This document shows, piece after piece, positions 1 to 12,727 of a DNA stretch of 64,000 bases. Every line of letters starts with the position of its first letter. The first letter of the stretch is position 1. The position numbers and the translations under genes are program-made. Source of the DNA: Voacanga thouarsii (lineage: Eukaryota > Streptophyta > Magnoliopsida > Gentianales > Apocynaceae); contig JANUWF010001937.1 in assembly GCA_026120185.1 (NCBI GenBank), positions 3,361,001 through 3,425,000 on the forward strand. The letters run 5' to 3'. The notes beneath the pieces were generated by a model. That model had not been told where the DNA came from, searched no databases, and worked only from the letters and a program-made list of their open reading frames with translations.

Positions 1-435
1 AGGTCAATAATAGCTCCTAAGACTTCCACTTCCTCGAAAGCAGCAATCATCTTGAGCATATACTATCTGACTGATACTCCCTCAGCCATCTTAGTGTTGA
101 TGATCGTCCTAAGAACCTCTTGCCTTGCGGGCCGGCTCTTATCTGCTAACATCGTGACTATTGATTGGCTAATGTCATAAGCAATGGCCATGTGTTCGTG
201 TTTAAACTGGAGCACATTAGACATGGAGGCCAACATGTAGCAACAAGCCATTTTGTTGGCCTTCTTGCATACTTTCTCAGCCTCTCGCTCTTCAGCGGTG
301 GAACCCTCCCCGATAATAGGGTAGGTTTCGTAGAGGACATACTTATATTCCTCAACAGTGAGTATTATGTCCAAGTTTCTTTTTCAGTCCATATAATTTG
401 GACTTATTAGCTTATTCTCGCGGAGAATAATAGCC
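1..435 (-). pseudogene. Copia-1 gag relic (UBN2-type gag polyprotein)
   Basis: Minus-strand reading matches the plant Copia gag (UBN2/DUF4219 type): motifs EEYKYVL and CYMLASMSNVLQ are visible, followed by a stretch resembling the conserved segment that precedes the zinc knuckle. The frame is open apart from two nonsense codons, one at 63-65 and one just upstream of residue N of the KRNLDIIL stretch near 384-386, where a conserved tryptophan is expected (TGG to TGA). No intact start is visible and the C-terminal zinc knuckle would lie outside the window. In life gag packages the element RNA in cytoplasmic particles. This copy is non-functional as read. Confidence 0.85.
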
Positions 436-1272
436 AAAGGACTAAAAAAACTCCACCAACCATTTCTGAAAATCGAAAATAAAAGAAATCTCAGTTTGTG
501 AAAAAATAAAAATAATTTGTGCACTGTATCCTCATATTAAATCCGATAATAGTTAACCCTACCAATATTATCTTTAATATGATTAATTTAAATCTTAAGA
601 AAAACTGACATAGTTTCTTGGGAAGATTAATAGTTTCCTAAGTTAAGTGTATTAACAACCACAAATTAATTTTCCTTCTACATAATGATCTAGAAGATAA
701 CTTTATCGATGGGATGGCCATTTCTTCTCATTTCATATGGACATTCCTCGCACTATAACCTCTAACGTGGTTGGCCGATCATAGCACGTGTCCCGGGTTA
801 TTAATTATATCCATCCATTAGTTCTAGATCATTGTGGTATCCCTATCCTTTGCAAGTTTACTCCCAAAGTGACGCAAAGGGACCCACGATTTCTTATGAG
901 GATCGTGATAGAAGCTGTAGGGCCGTTGGAACCCCTCTCCCACTTAATCTTTTAAAACAAGGATTTTTAAAGAAAATATCTTTTTGAAAATATCCCATTA
1001 AGTATCTCTTAACTCTTTGTAAAATATCTAAATTCATAAATTTCTACGTCAAGGTAAAATCCTTTAAGAAATTTTCTATGAATTTATTTTACATAGTTAA
1101 GACCTTAATGATTTCCAAAAATTTTCTTTTAAAATTTCTAAAGACTTTGGTCTCAAGTTTAATTTGACAAAAATAATGTTCTAGTTCAAAAATAAAATTA
1201 AAATGGTTTTCCATTTTAACTTACAAAAATATCTAAATCCAAAATATTTTTTATGTCAAGGATTAAATCCTT

Positions 1273-1800
1273 CACTACAACAATCTAAGCATTTTGGGAC
1301 GCTAATTAATCTATTTTGGGATGCTAATTTGTGTCGTGAAATTGTTTACCAACACTTTTATAAGTGTCCCCACATGTGTTGCTAAAAGTGCTGTCGCAAA
1401 AAAAATTTTACGACACAAGACTTTGCGTCGTTAATTAAGTTATCGACACTTTTCTCCTAAGCGTCTCTAAATTTACCGATGCTTCTCCTATAAGTGTCTC
1501 TACATTTATCGACACTTTTCCTATAAGCATCTCTAAATTTACCGTCGCTTTGCCTATAAGTGTCTCTAAATTTATTACGCTTAAATTCTCTAATGTCGTT
1601 AATATAACGACATTTTTTAAAAGTGTCCCAAAATTACTAACACAAAATTTTGATTTTCTATGCTTTTCTGGCTACGTTTTATGTTTATAGCGTCTCGAAA
1701 TTGACGATATTTTATTCTATAAATATCCCCAAAATTAGCGATACATAAATATAATTTCGTCCCCTTTTTTGCCATGCAATCAATCATAGTGTACCAATTT
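1273..1800. repeat. Left subterminal repeats of the CACTA element
   Basis: Degenerate short repeats of the form GTGTCTCTAAATTTACCGAC / CTTTTCCTATAAGC recur between about 1440 and 1580, with related variants to about 1800. Subterminal arrays of this kind are the TNPA-binding regions in En/Spm-like elements. Here the function is inferred from position only. Confidence 0.6.
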
Positions 1801-1849
1801 TGACCTCACCTTATTTTAAGCGTCCCAAAGTTGACAATTATTATATTTT

Positions 1850-4800
1850 ATTATTTTAATTTTTTTTTCAATTTAAAATCTCATAAGAAATGTTTCTTTT
1901 TACATTGTACAATAGAAAGCTGTAAAACAATCATAGTTTTAAATACTCATACTCAAAAACATTTTACCAAATGTCTAACTACAATATAAATCAGACTAAT
2001 TATAAATGTTGAATTTCATTGGTAAAAAGAAAATAATAAAAATAAGTCTTCATATTTCTGCAAGTTGATGGAAAGTCCAATAGCTCTATACATCAAATAA
2101 AGAAGACAATGGTGAACATTTAAAAGATTTAAATCATTTTACTAATATAATTAATAGATACAAGCGATATAATGACACAGAATAGAAATAATTTGAGAAG
2201 ATATCTCACTTGCTTGAAGAGACCAAATAACATGAGTCACTCTAGAGTATAGGCAGATTCACTAAAATATAAAAGGAAATAGAGAAGGAACAAGCAAGTC
2301 ATTAAGGATTAATTCATCCATACTTCCTGAGCAGATTGCAAAGTCTAAGGAGATACCATAGCAAGATTTCCATTGTACTTGGTTGAAACCCCAGCAGAAT
2401 GGAAAGGTGAAATACAACCATCACTCTCTGCACCCGATCGATAGAATTGTGAATAGTAGTTTGCTGGGTTGAATGGTTGTTAAACCCATAAGCAGAAGTA
2501 TAAAATCAGTGCAACCAACATTAACATTGTGTTCTGAATATTGATTGCCTCCAGGTGCAGTCTCTTGCTTATGCTCATTATACTCTGCGACCGTAAGAGG
2601 ATGAGACTCCACCTTCATTGGATGATAAATTTTCCTAAACATATGGTGTCGACTTTTAGAGCTGACTCAGGCGAATACTAGCATGCATCACAGTGGAAGG
2701 ATAAATTACCATAATAAACAAGCCAGTTAACTGAATCAACTAAAAGTTTGCATAGGAAATATTTGATGACTAAATTCAAATGGAAATATTACTTTTCAAA
2801 GGTATAAAATGACATCCTGAATAGGGGTTTGCACAATTTTTTTGGCAAAAATCATGATTCAATTTTCAAAGATTTTCCTTTACAACAACTACACCAAAAG
2901 ATTCTCAACACATCACAACACTCTCAGAAATGTAACTTATAGCAAACCCTTCATCAAAATCATGCTCACAAAATTTATCACTTTATCTCTAATGTGTAAT
3001 TGGCATACCCTCAAATTATGCTTTTTTTTCTCATATAAGTTCACAGAAACATTGCAGTACATGTCACCACAAGATTCAACTCATTTTTCACACAAAATCA
3101 CAAGGGAAAGTAGCATTATACATTAAATGCATTTTCTGGGCAGAATATCACACTTTTTAGTTTATACTTTTTAGTTTATCTGTAAAGCTTAACTTCTTGA
3201 ATGATTAATAACACCTTGAAAAACTCTCAAGTCTAACAAGTATACTTTGTTCTTAAGGAGTCAATAACTAAAATTTCTAAGTGGAGAATGAAAAAAAAAA
3301 AATTGCAACAATAGATAGAGATGGTAGGCTCTGCCATAAAAAGAAGAGAAAAAGAAGTGGTCTTCCTCTTAGGTAAGGCTGCTAACAATCTTTGTACACT
3401 TTGGGAGTTAGCTGTTTCTTGAGGGAATTTTAGAGAAGAAAATGTTTGACATAGAAAGAGAGATGGTCAGCTACTTGAAAATGGGAAAGTGAGACTTTTA
3501 TTTTAAGGTGTTTTCCGAAATTCTAGTGATTTGGTGCTAAAATGGAAAGATCATGCATCATATTCACAATAATCCCTACTATATTCTACTACATTACTCT
3601 AACAACAACTGTCTTGTTGGATCAAACACTTAAAAATAAAAGGTAAGAAGGGAGTAGTTAAGTGTACCTTCGATGCAAGCATATAAAAGATACTATTGTC
3701 TACACCTTGAAAAGATAAGTAGTTGAAATGTAGAATAGATTCAACGGTAGAAACTGTTTTTATCCTTCAAATTACCAAAAACTTTGTATATTTACTCATC
3801 AGGACCATTACTCATTAAGAAAGAGACTACAAACAGTGCAAAGGCAAAAAGATCTAGGAAGTTTTATATTGTTAACAAACCTTGTGACTTGCCCTTGATT
3901 CTAGCTAGTCTGCTATGGTGAACAAGAAGACAATTGTTCCAGCTTCCCAGTAATCTTTCAAAGCAATTGACCCCACAACTGAAAAGAATATTACAACATT
4001 AATAAGAAACTTGCGTGCAATAATATTCAACTAAAATATCCACCTCCATATTTCCATGGTTCAATTGACCTAGTATTGTTTCAATCAAGAAATAGATCAT
4101 TCTTTAGGTTATATTCATCTTTTGTTATTCCAATACAGCTAAATTATACTTTCCGTTCCTAAAATCAATATATTTTCTATTACTTTTCATAACTAGTTTC
4201 CTTAATTATAGAGATGTGAGTTCAGTAGCCTGTGGACATCATGAACAACAATTTTTATTAGTAAAGGTAAGATGTTAATGACTGATCTTTCAAATGAATA
4301 TAGACTAGTAGCCTATATATGGTCAAACTCTTGTTTAAAATTTTGCATATCAAATCAAAGATATTAGATTTGGGATAGTAAGGGAATTATATATGAAAGA
4401 ATTGGTAAATTAACATGAATTAAGAATCTATCGGATCATATCAATGGTTGGCATGCTTTAGCAAGGTATTTAGGAAAAATTGAAATTTAAATTCCCAAGT
4501 GCTATTTGATGCAATGAAAGTTGTAAGATTGTTTTCCAGGTGGTAGCAGGCATCTTATGTTGCCACATTAATAAGCAAAGTCTCAGTAGAGAAAATCCCA
4601 TCAATTATACCAACAAATGCCAAAGCTACCAACCACCCTAGAAATTAATGTCTACTCTACATTTGGAGTATAAAACAGTTTCTCCAAATGGCAAATAGGT
4701 AAAGGAACAGCTAATTGCATCCCAAAAATAGGATACATGCATGGTTTTAGATATGCATTGCTTGCATGTGTCAATTTGTGATAATCATCTATAACCCTAT

Positions 4801-5940
4801 CCATTTTTCCTTTCTTTAAAATACGAAATAGCTTTGCCAGATTTGGTATAGGAATTATTGGTACTGGACAGTTGGTCACGTAATTCAAGTGATAATCATC
4901 TACCAGGAATTCATAATTCCCTAGCCTTTCCTTTGAAAGCCCATCTATTCCAACTTTCTACCCCACTCCCCACTTATAGGGAAAAAGAAACAAAGACAAA
5001 AGTTGTTAAATTTTCTTTGCTTTCTGATTTCCTTTTGGAATCTTTCCCAGTAGTGCAAAACTAGCTAATTACTAGGTTAGCATTTGAATTTTGTCTGATA
5101 TAGTTGTACTTCCATCTTTAATATAATCATACATAAAATAATTATTAGGATATATTCTTATTAAAGGGATTTTCCAGCAAAATCCTACAATTCTTCAACC
5201 CAAAGAAAGATTCATTTTTCATCGTATTATAGATGAATAGGGAGAAGATATGAAGATAATTGGCACACTAATATTCGCCTATATATTTTTATCAAGGTAT
5301 TTACTCTAATCTCAAACAGTGTATCATTTTACAAAGCCAGGAGCAGGAGAGCAAGTAAAAAATCTGAAATTAACTTGGGAAAATAAAAGCCCATAGCAGC
5401 ATTACAAATAAGAACAACTTCCGCAACATAGCATACTCAAAGAACATTACTTCCGTAGCATCATATTCAGAAAAGCTGTTAGAAGACAAAGTGTTGAACC
5501 GAAAATATTAAATGTCAAAAGAAAATGGAGTCAAACCAACAACAAATCGCAGAAGATGGAAATCTTCAGAAGGATCAAACCAACAAATAGCACCGTAACT
5601 AAGAAAGTTAAAAATTGAAAATTACACTGCAGATAAGAAAGGAAAAATCGCACCTTTGTTTGGTTCCATTGCTACAAGACCACCACCGTCCAGATCTTGT
5701 AGATCGACAATGATGAGAAACAATTCAGAGGGATCGAGAGAGACAGAGAACAGAGACGGTTTTGACAGAGAAATGGGATAAGTGAAAAGAAAAATGGGTC
5801 AAATTCATTTTAGTCTTCCAGAGGGATGCGATGGGTGTTAGCTGGATTATATATTTTTTTCAGCTCATGGCACCTTAATTTTTTTGCAACTCAGTTTTTC
5901 TTTTTTTTTTTTTTAATTATAACAGCTATTATGACAATTT
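1850..5940. other. Interior of the CACTA element, no recognisable gene
   Basis: About 4 kb of AT-rich sequence without a transposase frame. It contains short open stretches (minus strand 2421-2642 and 4652-4888; plus strand 2842-3126 and 4858-5064) that I could not assign to a family. Around 5640-5770 there is a more GC-rich stretch that resembles a plant gene 5' region in composition. CACTA elements often carry host gene fragments and this interior could be such cargo, but no product is recognisable. Confidence 0.35.
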
Positions 5941-6228
5941 AGTGATGTTAAAATAGGTAATACAATATCAAAAAACAAAAATCATCCCAACACATTTTAG
6001 AAAATGTCATAATATAGTTCTAGAAGGACATTAAATTTCACATTACTAGTAAATTTAACAAATCGACATAACTTTGGTTGTGTCTATTATAATACTTTCG
6101 GCTAAATGTCACAAAATTATACTTCTATTGACATTTTTAAAAAATGTTATAAAAAAACGTCATCGTTATTTGATATTATTTAATTAAATATTATTTTTTA
6201 AAATGTGTCAGAAATTATTTTAATATTA

Positions 6229-6969
6229 CAACGCATTTTTATTAATGTCAGAAAAAATATATAATATGTCGACGCTTAAATTTAAAAATGACGCAATATT
6301 TTTAATTTGGCAACATTTTATTCTAAATGTCAGGAATATCATTATTATAGGGACTCTTTTAATTAATGACGTAAAAAAAATTTACCTAGAAGAGACTTTT
6401 GTTTTAATATTACGACACTTTTTCATTAACGTCGGGAAAAATATATAAACCGCCGACATTTTAATTAAAAAATGACGCTATATTTTTTATTTTTTGACAT
6501 TTTATTCTAAACGACGGGAATTTCATTATCATAGGGATGTTTTTAATTAATAACGTAAAAAAAGTGTAGCTAGAAGAGTTTTTTTTTTAAAAAAAAAAAT
6601 TACGACGCATTTCCATTAACATCTGGAAAAATATATAAAATGCCAACACTTTAATTAAAAAAATAACGCTATATTTTTTATTTGGCGACATTTTATTCTA
6701 AATGTCGGGAATGTCATTATTATAAGGGTGTTTTTAATTAATGACGTAAAAAAAAAGTGTAGCCAGAAGAGATTTTTTTTATAAATATTATGACGCATTT
6801 CCATTAACGTCAGGAAAATATATAAAATGCCGACACTTTGATTAAAAATGACGTTATATTTTATATTTGGTGATATTTTATTCTAAACATTGGGAATGTC
6901 ATTATTGTAGGGACGTTTTTAATTAATGACGTAAAAAAAGTGTAGCAAAAAAAGATTTTTGTTGTAGTT
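6229..6969. repeat. Right subterminal tandem repeats of the CACTA element (about 4 x 185 bp)
   Basis: Four head-to-tail units start near 6229, 6412, 6601 and 6790. Each contains CATTAACGTC, then ATATATAAA, a GACATTTTATTCTAAA segment, then TTAATTAATGACGTAAAAAAA and GTGTAGC. The last unit runs into the terminal inverted repeat. The array differs in sequence from the left subterminal repeats, so the two ends are asymmetric. Confidence 0.75.
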
Positions 6970-7476
6970 CTTTGAGAAAATATCCAATGATTAATTTTTG
7001 TCCAAGTTCAAAATAAATATTTTTTTAATTTGAAAAATATTTTTCTTGTCATAAATTTCCCAATGACATTGGTCTTTGAAAAAACGCGCACATAGGGTAC
7101 AAAAAGAATTAAGCATGTTAGAAAACTATAAACGTTTTCATGTTTTTATATTCTTTTAACCTAAGTATCTAAATAATAGAATTACACACATTAATTAATT
7201 AATGGTCTTATTTAATCTTACAAACCCTTACTATTAATTTTCATGCAAAAATATTCTATGAATATTAACTATTGCAAAAATAATAACTTCGCTCGGTATA
7301 GGACCTAAAACGAAAAAGAAAATGCATGAAAAATTACAAGGAAAATAATTAATTAAATTCCTCTGCTCTTCATGCACCCGCCACACTGGATAGCTGTCTG
7401 CTTGAACCCACCAACTCGTAGACCACCCGCAACCGACCTATCATGGCTGCCTCGCGACCCGCTGCAACTGCAATTC

Positions 7477-7504
7477 ACAATTTGCAATTCGAATTGCAAA
7501 TTGT
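7477..7504. repeat. 28-bp perfect palindrome in the Copia-1 leader
   Basis: Centred between 7490 and 7491 (TTC|GAA) with 14 complementary bases on each side. In RNA it would form an uninterrupted hairpin stem. It lies in the region between the primer-binding site and gag, where packaging and dimerisation signals of retroelement RNA normally sit. A role is inferred only. Confidence 0.8.
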
Positions 7505-7514
7505 ATCATGATCC

Positions 7515-7606
7515 ATGAGGAAGCCAGAGCTTCCGTGAGGAAACCTTCCTCGCACGTGCCGCGAGGAAGCTAGCGCTTCTGCGAGAAAACCTTCCTCGCG
7601 CGTTCC
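7515..7606. repeat. 45-bp imperfect tandem duplication in the Copia-1 leader
   Basis: Two adjacent units (about 7516-7560 and 7561-7606) each carry GAGGAAGC, GCTTC, GAGGAAAC or GAGAAAAC, and CTTCCTCGC. GAGGAAG and CTTCCTC are self-complementary, so each unit can fold into a stem. The stretch is notably GC-rich against its AT-rich surroundings. Confidence 0.7.
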
Positions 7607-8018
7607 ATGGGGCTGAGGCCAACTCGGGCCTAGCTGCGGCTGGCTTAGATGGCTTTGGTACTTCTCACAGAATGCGGCTGGGCTCGGCTACTTGAGCCGA
7701 TGAACAGTGATGTCTTCTTCTTTTTTCTGTGCGATTTTCTCTGGTTTTCTTCTATAAATTCTACAATGGCACTTACAAACCCGATAAAAATGAGTCATTA
7801 CAAAACCAAATAATCACCTATATCCTTTAAAAAAATGGGCTTACATGTTTCATCTAAGAAAGCAGTAGATTACAGTAGCCAATGTCTCAATGATGAGACT
7901 TACAGAGTCATCTACCCATACCAGAAAAATGCGAAGGATCACAGATGATAATGTCAAACAATCATCTGACTAATTTTATTTAACTAACATGCTTCCTTAT
8001 GTTTGCAAAAACCTTCAT

Positions 8019-8030
8019 ACTCTAATACCA
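8019..8030 (-). other. Primer-binding site of Copia-1
   Basis: The minus strand reads TGGTATTAGAGT three bases inside the LTR. It is the initiator-methionine tRNA complementary motif (TGGTATCAGAGC) with C-to-T-type changes. It fixes the element's orientation and the inner LTR edge. Confidence 0.8.
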
Positions 8031-8032
8031 AT

Positions 8033-8420
8033 TGAAGGTAAAATACAGGAAAAATAAACACAGAAGCATGCATAATTTCAAACCAGAGGCAGCGGAAGCT
8101 TTAAGAATTATAATACCTCTGCGTTTAAATGATCTTGTTGGCACGAAAGAAGATGTCTGGACCACTTCTTGCTGAATGCTAGAATTCTCTGGTTCCTTTC
8201 TGGTCGATAATTCTGGTTGTTGTCCTGCGATCCTTCGGCTTCGTCTCATCAACGCTAAGCTTTTGGGCTTCCGAAATATATCCACTGCCTGATAATACTG
8301 GTGAGAGCAATAGGTTAAGAAGAATGGTCTCAATCTCTTCTTGATGATCTGTTATCGAGTAGTATCAAGAGAGTTCCATGTATCTGTCTCCTCTGTTCGA
8401 CACCCAGAGAAAAAGCACGA

Positions 8421-8477
<57 letters not shown>

Positions 8478-9953
8478 TCTGGGTGTATTTTTTTCTATAT
8501 TTTTCGTAACACTCAGTCTACACTATTAGCAATTGAATCGCGTTCCACTCTCACCATCAACAGAGGTATAGCTAGGTTTAAAAGCCAAACAAAAACCTTT
8601 GCCTAGATTTCGTTCTAGCTATTAGGCCGGCTTTAATTATTTTCTATTCTTGGACTAAGTGCCCCATAGATTATAACAAGCCTTTAATTTATTTATTTAA
8701 TCTTGGACTTAATAAAGCCCATAAATAAATAAACAAGCCCAAAAAGAACCCAGATAAATAAACAAGCCTGATACCTAATTTAAGCCCAGGTTAATTTCTA
8801 ATTATTCAATTTGGGCTCAAGCCCTAAACAATTAATTAACTAATTAAACTAGGTAATTATTTTATTCTCTCTCTTGGACCTTTTATTTTATTCTAACCCA
8901 ATAAATAAACCAGGCTACCTAAATAAAATAAAACCTATTTTATCTAAGACCAAATCCATCAGGACTTATGGGTTATTCCAGACACCAAAAGACACATCGC
9001 ATTGGCTATTAAAATGACCAAAATACCCTTGTTATATAAATAGTTGTATTTTACATTTTAAATATTTTCTAATATCACCATAAGGAAATATTGACCTCAA
9101 GGACAATGCTGCATTAGCAAAGTCTCAGACCTATAGGTGTAATGACTAAAATATCCCTCTACACATCGCCGTATATTTTAGAGATGAAGAGTGTACTAAC
9201 ACCTTTCTAAAAGACATCTACCATTCTTAGACCTCTAGTCCAATGATCCACGACTTCTGGAATGTTTTCGCTTTCTAAAGAAGCTACCCTAAAGCTAACA
9301 TCCAAGTCATGTTCCTTAGGGCCTTGGATAGTTAGATCCTTTGAACAGTCACAAGGGGTGATATAGCGCAGAAGCTATCTTGTACAAATTTGTCTTAAGT
9401 AACTAGTCACATATACCAAATATACAAATATATCGGGTCTACGATAGAACCTCAATCACAGCATATCAAAGTACATGCTTTTAGCTTCGTCAGATCACTA
9501 ACTCATACTCAAGCGGTAGAATATTAGTCCACATTATAGCATTAATAGTCTAGATTTCTTCTAAATAATACTTTTAGAAACCACTATTACAGGTCTTATT
9601 TTACATATTCGAAATACACTCATGCTATGAAGTGAGTGGACTTCCCACAGGCTAAAGGTATGCCATTCCTTATTTAGAATTCATAACACAATAACCTTAA
9701 CTTGCTGAGATTCCCATTCTCACCAATAGGTTAAGCACAAACGTTTATGTGTTAAGTAACCCGTAATCCATACATTACTATGAAATATCACCATTCACAT
9801 GGATCACTTACTTAAACACAATGGGTCCTTTCCAAACGTAAATCATGCACAAATAAAATGTAAATTCATAAACAAATTTTGAGAATAAATTCTTTTATTA
9901 ATAAATTCGATAATTATATCAGAAATCTAGTCTAGAAGGCATACATTCCAACA
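8033..9953 (-). repeat. LTR of Copia-1 (5' LTR, 1.9 kb)
   Basis: On the minus strand it starts TGTTGGAATGTATGCC at 9953 and ends TACCTTCA at 8033, i.e. TG...CA. Long stretches are related to the LTR of Copia-3 (41431-43449), for example the block at 8760-8860 against 42230-42330 and 9700-9953 against 43195-43449. A (GA)n microsatellite lies inside it. Confidence 0.85.
8426..8474. repeat. (GA)n microsatellite
   Basis: About 24 uninterrupted GA units within the Copia-1 LTR. The related Copia-3 LTR has only a short GAGAGAGAGGAGAGAG stretch at about 41802-41820, so the run has expanded here. Confidence 0.95.
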
Positions 9954-12264
9954 AATTATACTCAACAAATTAAGCTAACAAGTACTTATATAAAGAAATA
10001 AAGCATCTCTACATACATTTCAGTTGTATATGTAAGCTATCTATATATACAAGTTCTAGCATTTATAGATTATCATTCTAACATTAAGCATAATGATAAA
10101 CATCTCTAATCACACTCAGTACATTATATAATCAACCTATATCAAGTTCATGTAAGAGTCATGACAAATTCATAAGAAAATCTTAATCATATACTAATTA
10201 GAAAATTAGCTTATTTGAGTAAAATAGAGCATAACTTTGGGTAATTGGGTCAATAAGCAATACAACTCAAAATGACATGAAAATTTACAGAATGAAACAT
10301 CAATATGTAGGGAAGCTAATTTATAAATGTCATCAAAATCCAAGGTGTCTAGGTATGTTAATGATTTGCTCAAAGAAATAATAATCGCACAGTAGCTTTC
10401 AAACTCTGTTCTAGCAGTTTGCGAAAATCATTAAAAATAAATTACAAGTACAAATCAGGTGATTCCAAGTTATAAATACTCCCAAGACATATAGGTTTAA
10501 TTTTTAAAGTCTCAGATCCAAATTCAAAAATAAAAATGGTTCAATCGAAGGTTGAAAATGAAAGAAAATTAGTCTCGGTGAAATATTCAACATGGTAACT
10601 TTGAAAAATTATATAAAATCAACCACAAGTCCAAATTGCATAATTGCAATAGAGTTTTACTCTTAAGGCACAGAAGAATTGGATAGGATCAATTTGGATC
10701 AAAATTCCCAAAGTATGTTTCTAATACTAGTCTCACAAAGTTACAAAATTCACAAATTCTATACACAATCTTCCTTCTCAACTTAATTTTCACCATCAAA
10801 ACTCCTCGTAAACACATCAAACCACCCAAATTCAATCACCCAACATCAATACTACATGTTAACATCAAATTTGCAGCAATCCTCCATCATCACAATCATC
10901 AAAACCAAGTTTTCTTCAAGAACATCAAATCTGCCCAACAAGGGCTTAATCATTAAATCATGATTTGTAAAGGAAAATGACTACAAAACTCTTACATTCT
11001 TACAAATCTAACTTGATTACTTGAATTTTTTGGGTTCAAAAGCCTTCAAAAGAGTGTTCTTAAGCTAGAGTTCTAAGTGTTCTTGAGAGAAAAACAAAAA
11101 GATGAAGAGAGAGGAGAGAAATAGCAAGAAACCTTGTAGTGTGTGTGAGGCATGTGAAATGAGGAGAGAAATATGAGGTTTGGTGTTTTATTTGGTTCAT
11201 AAGTGTTTTGCTTAATAAAAGAAAGAGTTAGATTAATTAAATGGTATTTTGAAGTGGTTTTAATGATAAACTTTATTAAAATCAATGGTTTAAGATTAAA
11301 ATACATTAATGGTTCAGATTGGGCTCCTATAAAGAGGGATATGATAGTCTTTTTACGTATTTAGGGCATCTAGGATTTATTAGAATAAAATAAATCAGAA
11401 AAATTAATTTAGTAATATAAATAATGAAATATTAAAATTAGTCCTGCATATATAAAAGAAATAATAAAATAAAATTAGTCTTGGTCAATTAATAGTCAAG
11501 ATTGAAGAAATTCAAAAATCAAAATAATTAAAATAACAAAATAGGACTTTTATTTAAATAAAGTCATCATTGGATCTTTAATAAAAACCGATTTCTCACA
11601 TTTGCCCCAAAAATAGTGTGTTTTACTTAATAAATGCATAAAACACCTATTAATAATTAATTTCCCACTCAAGACATAAAATTAATCATAATAAAGTATC
11701 TCAATATATTTACACAAGTGCATACAAGTTTCCTACACAAATATTTCAATTAAAAACAAAGAATATAAAAAGGAGTCAAGAAATTTTATTTAAATAAATT
11801 CCCTAATGAATGAGTAATTAAATATTCATTCATAATATATTCAAATATATTTTCATATAATAATATGCTCGTGAAATGCTATTATATTTTTGCAAATGAA
11901 TGCATGATAATGAGAGTTGCCTAATTTACAAAATGGCACCATGTATAGAGAAGATATTTATTTACTCTATAAAGAAAAACAAAAATTATAATTTCACTCC
12001 CAAAAGATATAAAATTATATTTTGCTAAATATCATATTTGCTTCCCCAAGAAAAATAATAAAGTTTTCCCACCTTCATAAAATCACCCAAGTCAAATTAC
12101 TTACAAATAATTGAATATACTCATATTTGCAAGTCAAAGCAATTAACTATCATATAAATTAAAATATATATAAATACAATTTTCCAATAATAATTATATG
12201 CACACATATGCTCATGAATGAAAATTCACCTATTTAACCTCAGGGAACTAGACAAGATGTTACA
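9954..12264 (-). repeat. Gypsy-like LTR (family G3), minus strand, truncated by the Copia-1 insertion
   Basis: The minus-strand reading starts TGTAACATC at 12264. Internal blocks match the plus-strand region beginning at 58186 (for example 11570-11640 against 58450-58540, both with a 'TTTTTGGGGYAAATGTGAGAR' core), so it is an inverted copy of the same LTR family. There is no polypurine tract above 12264, so this is either a 5' LTR or a solo LTR. Its remainder should lie beyond Copia-1, outside the window. No coding sequence is seen. Confidence 0.6.
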
Positions 12265-12727
12265 TTGATAATTAAAAAAAATAAAAAATACTATAAAATA
12301 ACTAAATTACTTATGATGATTAAACAAATCTTGAATGTTAAAAAAATTATTTAAAAATATTGATGAGATATAAATAATTTATAATAAGATATTTATATTC
12401 TTTATTATATCTAAACCATCATTAAAAAGCTTGAAAAGGTTAAATAAAAATAAAAATTATATAAGAAAATCTACAGAGACAGTTCACTCCCCTCTTAACT
12501 TTTAATATATACATTTAGATGAAGGTCCAATTTGCATAATATATTTCAAAACTCTCCCTCCCTCGAATTATATTTAAAAGAATTTAAATCTCTTTCTAAA
12601 GAATTCTAATATGTTCTGTTGACAAATTATTCTTTAAAATTTCAGCAAATCTTGAATTACATAACGCCATGCTTGGTATTTGAGTTTCCCAATATTTGTT
12701 CGGTCAACAATAATACAATTTGAAATA
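12265..12727. other. AT-rich intergenic stretch, nothing recognised
   Basis: Between the G3 LTR and Copia-2. Poly-A/T rich, with no open frame of note and no repeat I could match elsewhere in the window. It is the left flank of the Copia-2 insertion site. Confidence 0.5.

Larger units (their letters stand above)
1273..6969. mobile_element. Non-autonomous CACTA (En/Spm-type) DNA transposon, 5.7 kb
   Basis: The left end begins CACTACAACAA at 1273 and the right end finishes GTTGTAGTT at 6961-6969, an inverted repeat of the left end with the outermost base changed (G to T). A 3-bp duplication CTT flanks it (1270-1272 and 6970-6972), the size typical of CACTA elements. Both ends carry subterminal repeats. 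No TNPD/TNPA-like transposase frame is visible between them, so mobilisation would need an autonomous partner. The element lies in the leader of Copia-1 and is therefore younger than it. Confidence 0.85.
1..9953 (-). mobile_element. Copia-1: 5' part of a Ty1/copia LTR retrotransposon, interrupted by a CACTA transposon
   Basis: Reading on the minus strand from 9953 downward, the order is LTR (9953-8033), primer-binding site (8030-8019), a long leader (8018-6970 and 1272-436) and a gag relic (about 435-1) that runs off the window. The leader is interrupted by the CACTA element at 1273-6969. PR, INT, RT, RNase H and the 3' LTR would lie before base 1 and are not visible. The LTR is a diverged relative of the LTR of Copia-3 at 41431-43449. 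The outer edge at 9953 abuts a Gypsy-like LTR, so this Copia probably inserted there with target AATTA (9954-9958), but the second TSD copy is outside the window. Joining leader and gag across the CACTA is inference from matching strand and order. Confidence 0.8.

Noticed and set aside
4652..4888. Minus-strand frame in the CACTA interior with a KKGKMDRVIDDYHKLT stretch, superficially like an RT 'DYR' block
   Set aside because: No other RT motifs follow and the spacing is wrong. Left unassigned.
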